Of a stretch of 64,000 nucleotides of DNA, positions 58,589-64,000 are shown one piece after another. The first letter of the stretch is position 1. Each line of letters starts with the position of its first letter. The notes beneath the pieces were generated by a model. It searched no databases, was not told the DNA's origin, and saw only the letters and a program-made list of their open reading frames with translations. A program made the translations under genes and the position numbers. Source of the DNA: Paratinospora sagittata (lineage: Eukaryota; Streptophyta; Magnoliopsida; Ranunculales; Menispermaceae); contig CM069613.1 of NCBI GenBank assembly GCA_035771175.1, forward strand, positions 4,398,001 to 4,462,000. Direction: 5' to 3'.

Positions 58589-59976
58589 GGGTTTTTGACA
58601 TAATTAGTATAAATAATTAAAATTATATCACTAATATCAAATTTTTAAAAATAATGAACTATATACCTAATTTTAAACAATAAGAGGCCATAACGCCCAC
58701 ATTTTTCTCATAAAAAAAGTCATATTTTTGTGTTCGTCAATAATAGCACGCTATTATGTCTTATAGCGCGTTATCAGCATGTTCATTATGCACGATATTG
58801 ACTTATAACGAGCTATTAAAGCTCGATGTACTGAAAACTGAGAGTTCATAATTTTTTGAATTTTTGATAACGCACTATCATTGATGATAACATGTTATTG
58901 CCTGTATTTCAAAAAGTTAAAATTTTGACAATCGACTTGATAGCGTGCTATTTTGAAAAACAATTTAATATAAAATTAAATACTTTTAAATCGTTCAAAA
59001 CTCGTTGAAATTATGATTAAAACCTTTTGAAAAACATTTTGTTAGAATCAAAGTAATTTTAAAAACTTTGCAATTTTGAGAGTTTTAGTGTTAAAATTGA
59101 TCGAGAGTTTACCCCCCACACTTAATATCAAACTAATACATTTCATATATAATATTTAAAAATAATTTGATATTTATTTAAAGTGAGTCCTAATATACTC
59201 TTAAGAACCCTTGAAATCGGTGGAACCCCATTCTCATGCCCTGATAAAAATTTCACCTTTAACCGAAAGTTTTAGTTCAAATGAGCTAAAAACACTTAGA
59301 AAACATGTCAGAGCCAATCGCGACCAATCGATCGAGTTTTTTTTTTTTCTGACTAATACTTGGAGAAAGTCCTAACATCCTCCTAAGAATCTCTCGATGG
59401 AACTTGCTCTCATGCCCCGGAAAATTTTTGACTTCAAAACCGAAAGTTTTAGTTTAAATGAACTAAATAGATTTAGAAAACGCATTGGAGGCAACCAAGA
59501 CCAAACTGCCTGGTTTTTTTTTTTTCAACACTTTGAGCGAGTTCCAATATCCTTCCAAGAACCTCTAGAATCGACGGAACCCCCTTCCATGCCCCAGTGG
59601 ATTTTTGACCTCAAAACTGAAAATTTTAGTTTAAATGTACTAAATAGACTTAGCAAACGCGTGTGAGGCAAACGAGATCAACCTACCAACCCACTAAATT
59701 TTTTTTTCGTCCAACACTTTGAGTGAGTCACAATACTCTCTTAAGAATTTCCAGAACCGACGGAACCCTGCTCCCAATATATTTTTTTAATGTCAAAAAA
59801 ATTTGTGTTGAAAGTGTCTTTTGAAAAGAATTTTTCGATGCGGCAAAAAAAAAAAAACAATAGCGCATGTCTACTTGGCATGTTACTATTTAAGTTAAGT
59901 ATACAGGTCATTACTTTTAAAATTTTGGTATTGGTGACATAATTTTAATTATTTGCAATAATCATGTCAAAAACCC
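58589..59976. mobile_element. Mutator-like non-autonomous element with 10-bp target duplication
   Basis: 1388 bp. Inverted ends start GGGTTTTTGACATAATTAGT and GGGTTTTTGACATGATTATT; similarity continues for about 100 bp. The 10-bp AACGTAACAC flanks it exactly (58579-58588 and 59977-59986), near the 9-bp norm for Mutator-like elements. The interior 59190-59770 has four tandem units, each with GAGTxxxAATAT(C/A)CT and CGACGGAACCCC words and stretches of T. These words match the units of the foldback element at 15019-16426. No transposase is present. Confidence 0.9.
59190..59770 (+). repeat. Tandem units inside the Mutator-like element
   Basis: Four degenerate copies start near 59185, 59360, 59540 and 59720 (period about 180 bp), each with AGAACCxCTxGAA, CATGCCCxG, GAAAGTTTTAGTTxAAATG-like blocks and a T run. 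They match the about 180-bp units of the element at 15019. Confidence 0.75.
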
Positions 59977-59986
59977 AACGTAACAC

Positions 59987-60645
59987 CTGTCCAAATCAAG
60001 TAAACAAATCTTAACGGTCCAATCTCAAAATTACACATCTAAAACGAACGGCTATGATGCAACAACCAGATACGAAGCAGCGAATCTTTCATCTCCTCGG
60101 ACCACCGGATTCCCATCCCCAGCAACGCCTAACAGAAAAACGGCGGTTCAACTTAACGGCGGTTCAATATCACACCGCCATGCCATCTGACTATTCATCT
60201 CTATCGCAATTAAACCAACAAATGAAGAAGAAGAAGAAGAAGAAGACGGAAATGAATAGTACAAAAACACCGTACACGCAACGTAGTTTGTATGTGTGGG
60301 TGGCGCGAGAAGCCTCCGGCGGACGATAGCAACAGCTGCGCACTGCTTCAAGTTCTGACAATAACGACTACTACTCTATTCTATCTATCTATCTATCTAT
60401 CTATCTGATTATCATCTTCGAATTAAAATCATAATTTTAACGAAGCTGATCTTAGCCGTATACGCCGTCATCTTTGTTGAAAAGCGTGCCGCCTCGCTCA
60501 CCTATATTTCATCTTATTTTGTTTACTGGTAAAACGCGCGTTTAAATCATATATCGGAATCGAAATAGATCGGAAGGAGAAAGCTTGATCTCGATTGGCA
60601 GTTTTTTTTTTTTTGTTTGTTTGGGTTTTTGTTGCACAAGATTTG
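59987..60645 (+). promoter_or_regulatory. Upstream region of the acyl-CoA synthetase gene
   Basis: No coding region was recognised. There is an AAG run at 60223-60245 and a TCTA microsatellite at 60382-60406. No TATA box stands out. The leader before ATG 60646 includes a T run at 60602-60614. Confidence 0.5.
60382..60406. repeat. TCTA tetranucleotide microsatellite
   Basis: About six TCTA units lie in the region before the acyl-CoA synthetase start. Confidence 0.9.
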
Positions 60646-63600
60646 ATGGAGTGTTCGAGTGCTGAGCGGCGGTTGAAAGCGATTCAAGGTCATTTGCTAT
60701 CGGCGAAGAGTTCGGATTCGGAGACGGAGCTTGGGACTAATGTGACTGCTGGTGAATTCGTTTACGGTAACTATTTAGGGATCTGCTTGTTTCTCCCGAT
60801 GCTCGATTTGTGTTCTTGATGTTGGTTTTTTTTTTTTTTACTTTCTTGTGTAGTTTTGCCGAGATGGAATGTTGTTTTGTTTGATGGATGAATCATAAAT
60901 GAGTTCAAGTTAGGGTTTTATTTTATTTTATTTATTATTTTTATTTTTTTGGGGAGCTTTGTGAGTTCTTGATATCTTTGATTTGGCTTTTGTTGTTTCG
61001 GACTTTTTTTTTTTGGGTTGAGATTTCCTTTTTTAACTGTCCTTGGGGTCCTGTACGTATTGCTTTTAATTCTTTATGAACGGAAATGCTTTTACGATCC
61101 AAAGATTAAAAAGACCAAATTTTACTGATTGGTTGAGAGCTGTAGCTTAAGTCTGCGATTATTGGAAAGTCTGTGTAGTCTAGAGATGTTGCAATTGACC
61201 TGATGCTTACTTGTGGAGTGCGACAGGAACCTTTTGGAGGATATCCTGCTCAACTTTTGGAGTGCATATACTCTGTTTTGAATATTCATTTTCTACTTAA
61301 TATTGAGTAAAGGTAGATTCTGGTATTACTACTAGTACTGAACAAGAATTAGATTCTGGTTTAGAACAACGAGTGCTAGTTGATATTTTTTTGTGGCATT
61401 GGGGTCCCACTAGAGGACTAATGGATTTCTTAAGGATGTTAAGTGCCTTTGTTTTTGTTGATTCGCTGTTTGTAATTTGGGGTTGAAAATGCTACACAAA
61501 GGCAAGCCGTTGGTGTTTGCTGCTTTCTATGATCATGTTTATATTGAAACTATCATCCAAGTTTATCTATATAAGGTGCATCAACTACCACTACTGGGAA
61601 GATAAGTTGGTAGCACCTGATAACTGAAGGAGAAAAGGATTTGGAGAGTTATGCAAGATAAATTTAGATTTAGTTGTTCACAGTTTGGACCTTTGGGGTT
61701 GGGTTCAAAGGTTCCCCTGCTACTGCTCTCTCAAAATAAAGCTTTCACCATTGCTCTTTTTTCGTTGTTTTTTGATTATTTATATATTTCTTTTATTAAT
61801 AAGTTCTTGAGGGTTATTTTGCGTTTTGTTTGGTTGCTTTGTATAGTCTTCAAACAGTAAATTTCATCACATAATACAATACACTTTTGTTTCTTTTGAA
61901 AAAAAAAATAAGTTCTTGTTTGTGTCACCTATACTCATAGTTGACAGAATCCCGATTCGAATCCGTGAATCCTGTGATTTGCGATTTGATTCGCCCTTCA
62001 TCGATCCGAATCCCACCTATGAATCCCAATACCTGTGAATCCCCCCTATATCAGTATGAATCAATGTGAATCCTACAACGCACGATTCGATGATTCAAAC
62101 CGATTTAGAGGACTTTTTTTTTTGTCCTCTTGTTCGCACTCGACAACAAAAGAAACCCCTTTTTCTTTTCTTTTTTTCTGTTGTGTGTTTCGTATTAACT
62201 AACTGATTTTGTTTTTTTGGGTTGATAAATTTTATTTATTTATTTATTTTTGACTCGACATCATACTCTGAATCATTTTTAGGTGTTATTTTGGACATAT
62301 TTTGTTTAATTTAAATTATGTTTCAATGTTCGAAACTTCAAAAATTAAAATTCAATGATTAAATTTAATAGATTAAATCACAAATAAAAAACAAGATATT
62401 AAAATTTATAATGGAAATCTAATATAACGTTGAGAATACAAATAAATGTTTCTAAAAACTAAATTTATATACGATTCACATTAATATCCTGAATCCTACG
62501 ATCCATCGATTCAAATCCCGATTTGATTCAAAGGGATCTCTACCGATTCATTTTCCGATTAATTTTCCGATTCATTTTCCGATTCACGATTCTGACTACC
62601 TTGCCTATACTCTTGGTTGCTATCTTGATAATTAGTGTTTCCTTGAGTTGTTTTTTTTGCTTCTGTATTTCTTGCTACTATTGTCATAATGCGAATTCAT
62701 GCACTCTAGGGTTATATTATTTTTTTCTAGAAAATTACTCAATTTCTTGAGCTTCTGATGTATTTGGCATTCAATTACTACTGAATTGAAATTTCATAAT
62801 ATCTTGAGCAGCTCAGGGCTATAGCGTAGTTCTTCCAGAGAAATTGCAGTCAGGAAAGTGGAATGTATACAGGTAGGCTGCTCTGTATTTTACTGGAGTA
62901 TGCTGGTCATTGCCCTCTTACTGTTTATTAAAATGTCACTATTGGGTTTCAGATCTGCACGCTTTCCTCTGAAGCTTGTGAGTAGATTCCCTGATAACCC
63001 TGAAATTGGAACTTTACATGACAACTTTGTGTGAGTATCCTTGGAGTCCTTTAGTGTACTCAATTAACTTAATTTTCATTTCCGTTTTGGTTTGTTTTCT
63101 AACATAATACTGCAGTTTATTCAGTACTTTTATAAATTATTCACAGGACTTAAATACTTTGCCTCTAATGTTGTGAATTTAGGCATGCTGTTGAAACTTT
63201 CCAAGATTACAAGTATTTGGGCACAAGAATTCGGGTCGATGGAACAGTTGGAGAGTAAGATGATTTTTTGAATTAATCTTTATTTTTTCTATTGAGATTT
63301 CCTCATCCAATTTAATCTCTACACTTAAAGGTACAAATGGATGACATTTGGGGAAGCAGGTACTGCTCGCTCAGCAATTGGTTCTGGCCTTATATATCAT
63401 GGGATACCAAAAGTAAGTTTTATTATTTTATTGTTCTATTTGCATCTATATTTTTTGCCCTTTGGCTCTACTTTGAGGTTTGGATTACTTTGCAATAAAT
63501 CGATCCAATGTAGTTGGGAAAAGACTTAGTTGAGTTGAGTGTAATTACTTTGCTGTAAGCCTTTGAAAAAAAAAAAAGAAAAAAAAAGAAAAAGAGAAAG

Positions 63601-63936
63601 GCTTAGGAGATTTCTTTGCTGTCTTAACTTGTATCATCTCTGATTTCCTCTGAGACAGGGAGCGAGCATTGGAATATATTTTGTAAACAGACCAGAGTGG
63701 CTCATTGTTGATCATGCCTGCTCAGCTTATTCTTACATCTCAGTTCCTTTATATGACACTCTTGGTACGTTATTTGCTACATGAAAACTTTGAATGAATC
63801 CTTTGTTACTTGATCAAGCATGCAAACCTCTCAATTAATCATTTTTTTTCCCTTTTCAGGTCCAGATGCTGTCAAGTACATTGTGAATCACGCTGTTATA
63901 CAGACTATATTTTGTGTCCCACAGACTTTGAACAGT
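60646..63936 (+). CDS. LACS6: Long-chain acyl-CoA synthetase, peroxisomal LACS6-like (5' part only)
   Basis: Seven exons are visible: 60646-60766, 62812-62872, 62953-63030, 63183-63254, 63331-63412, 63659-63764, 63860-63936; 597 nt, 199 codons, in phase at every GT-AG junction. The gene continues past the right edge. Residues 9-17 (RLKAIQGHL) are a textbook PTS2 peroxisome signal (R-L-x5-H-L). Then come the family blocks GYSVVLPEKLQSGKWNVYR, LVSRFPDNPEIGTLHDNF, YKYLGTRIRVDGTVGEYKWM, IYFVNRPEWLIVDHAC and SVPLYDTLGPDAVKYIVNHA. The ATP-binding and fatty-acid motifs lie in unseen exons. The enzyme activates long-chain fatty acids to CoA esters for peroxisomal beta-oxidation. LACS6 is preferred over LACS7 because of TAGEF, GEAGTARSAIGSGL and TLNS wording. 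Confidence 0.94.
61937..62603. mobile_element. GATTC-rich DNA transposon with 9-bp target duplication, LACS intron 1
   Basis: 667 bp. The 9-bp CCTATACTC flanks it exactly (61928-61936 and 62604-62612). The ends are imperfect inverted repeats (ATAGTTGACAGAATCCCGAT and complement CAAGGTAGTCAGAATCGTGA). Near both ends GATTC and its complement GAATC are repeated many times, which suggests transposase-binding repeats. No coding region. A 9-bp duplication suggests a Mutator-like origin. The middle (62100-62480) is AT-rich. Confidence 0.8.
63490..63545 (+). repeat. LINE/SINE tail fragment in LACS intron 5
   Basis: AATGTAGTTGGGAAAAGACT followed by TAGTTGAGTTGAGTG is the common tail seen elsewhere, here inside the intron 63413-63658. 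No other part of the element is visible. Confidence 0.55.
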
Positions 63937-64000
63937 GTGAGTTCTGACTCCAGTGATGTGGAGGCTCTTTGTTGATACGTGGTCTGTTATTCCAAATTTT

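Noticed and set aside
1..64000. CRISPR array, bacterial operons, tRNA or rRNA genes
   Set aside because: None seen. Tandem repeats here have no regular spacers, and the A/B-box sequences belong to SINEs rather than foldable tRNAs.

Overview
The window is plant nuclear DNA. It has three intron-rich protein genes, GT-AG introns up to about 3.8 kb, AT-rich spacers, and many plant-type retroelements (Copia with initiator-Met tRNA primer sites, long solo LTRs, TRIMs, tRNA-derived SINEs, RTE-like LINE fragments) and Mutator-like DNA elements. The gene structures fit a flowering plant, probably a dicot or another lineage with long introns; the species cannot be named from the sequence alone.

Layout. 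1-3390: AT-rich spacer with a dead LINE fragment at the start. 3390-14940: an RNase H-domain pseudogene split by a degenerate Copia element (3687-14792, target duplication GTATT), which is itself split twice by long solo LTRs of one family (3985-6405 and 9890-12933, each with a perfect 5-bp target duplication). 15019-16426: a foldback DNA element built of about 180-bp units. 16780-25600: a cyclin-T gene, plus strand. 28155-45615: an 11-exon endo-beta-mannosidase gene (GH2), plus strand, with introns full of SINEs, TRIMs and LINE pieces. 45616-60600: a transposon-rich spacer holding a 2.2-kb solo LTR, a young near-intact Copia element (49499-54911, minus strand), a 1.3-kb solo LTR and a 1.4-kb Mutator-like element. 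60646-63936: the first seven exons of a peroxisomal long-chain acyl-CoA synthetase (LACS6-like), running off the right edge.

The three host genes are functionally unrelated: transcription elongation kinase subunit, N-glycan breakdown, and peroxisomal fatty-acid activation. All exon borders below were set by reading the frame across GT-AG junctions, and the reading frame stays open and in phase through every junction listed. Nothing resembling a new defence or metabolic system was seen. The notable content is structural: a four-layer nest of insertions with intact target duplications at each layer, a young Copia whose gag and pol are separated by one in-frame UGA, paired hairpins in an LTR, two foldback Mutator-like elements sharing an internal repeat, and a short leader motif shared by unrelated retroelements.
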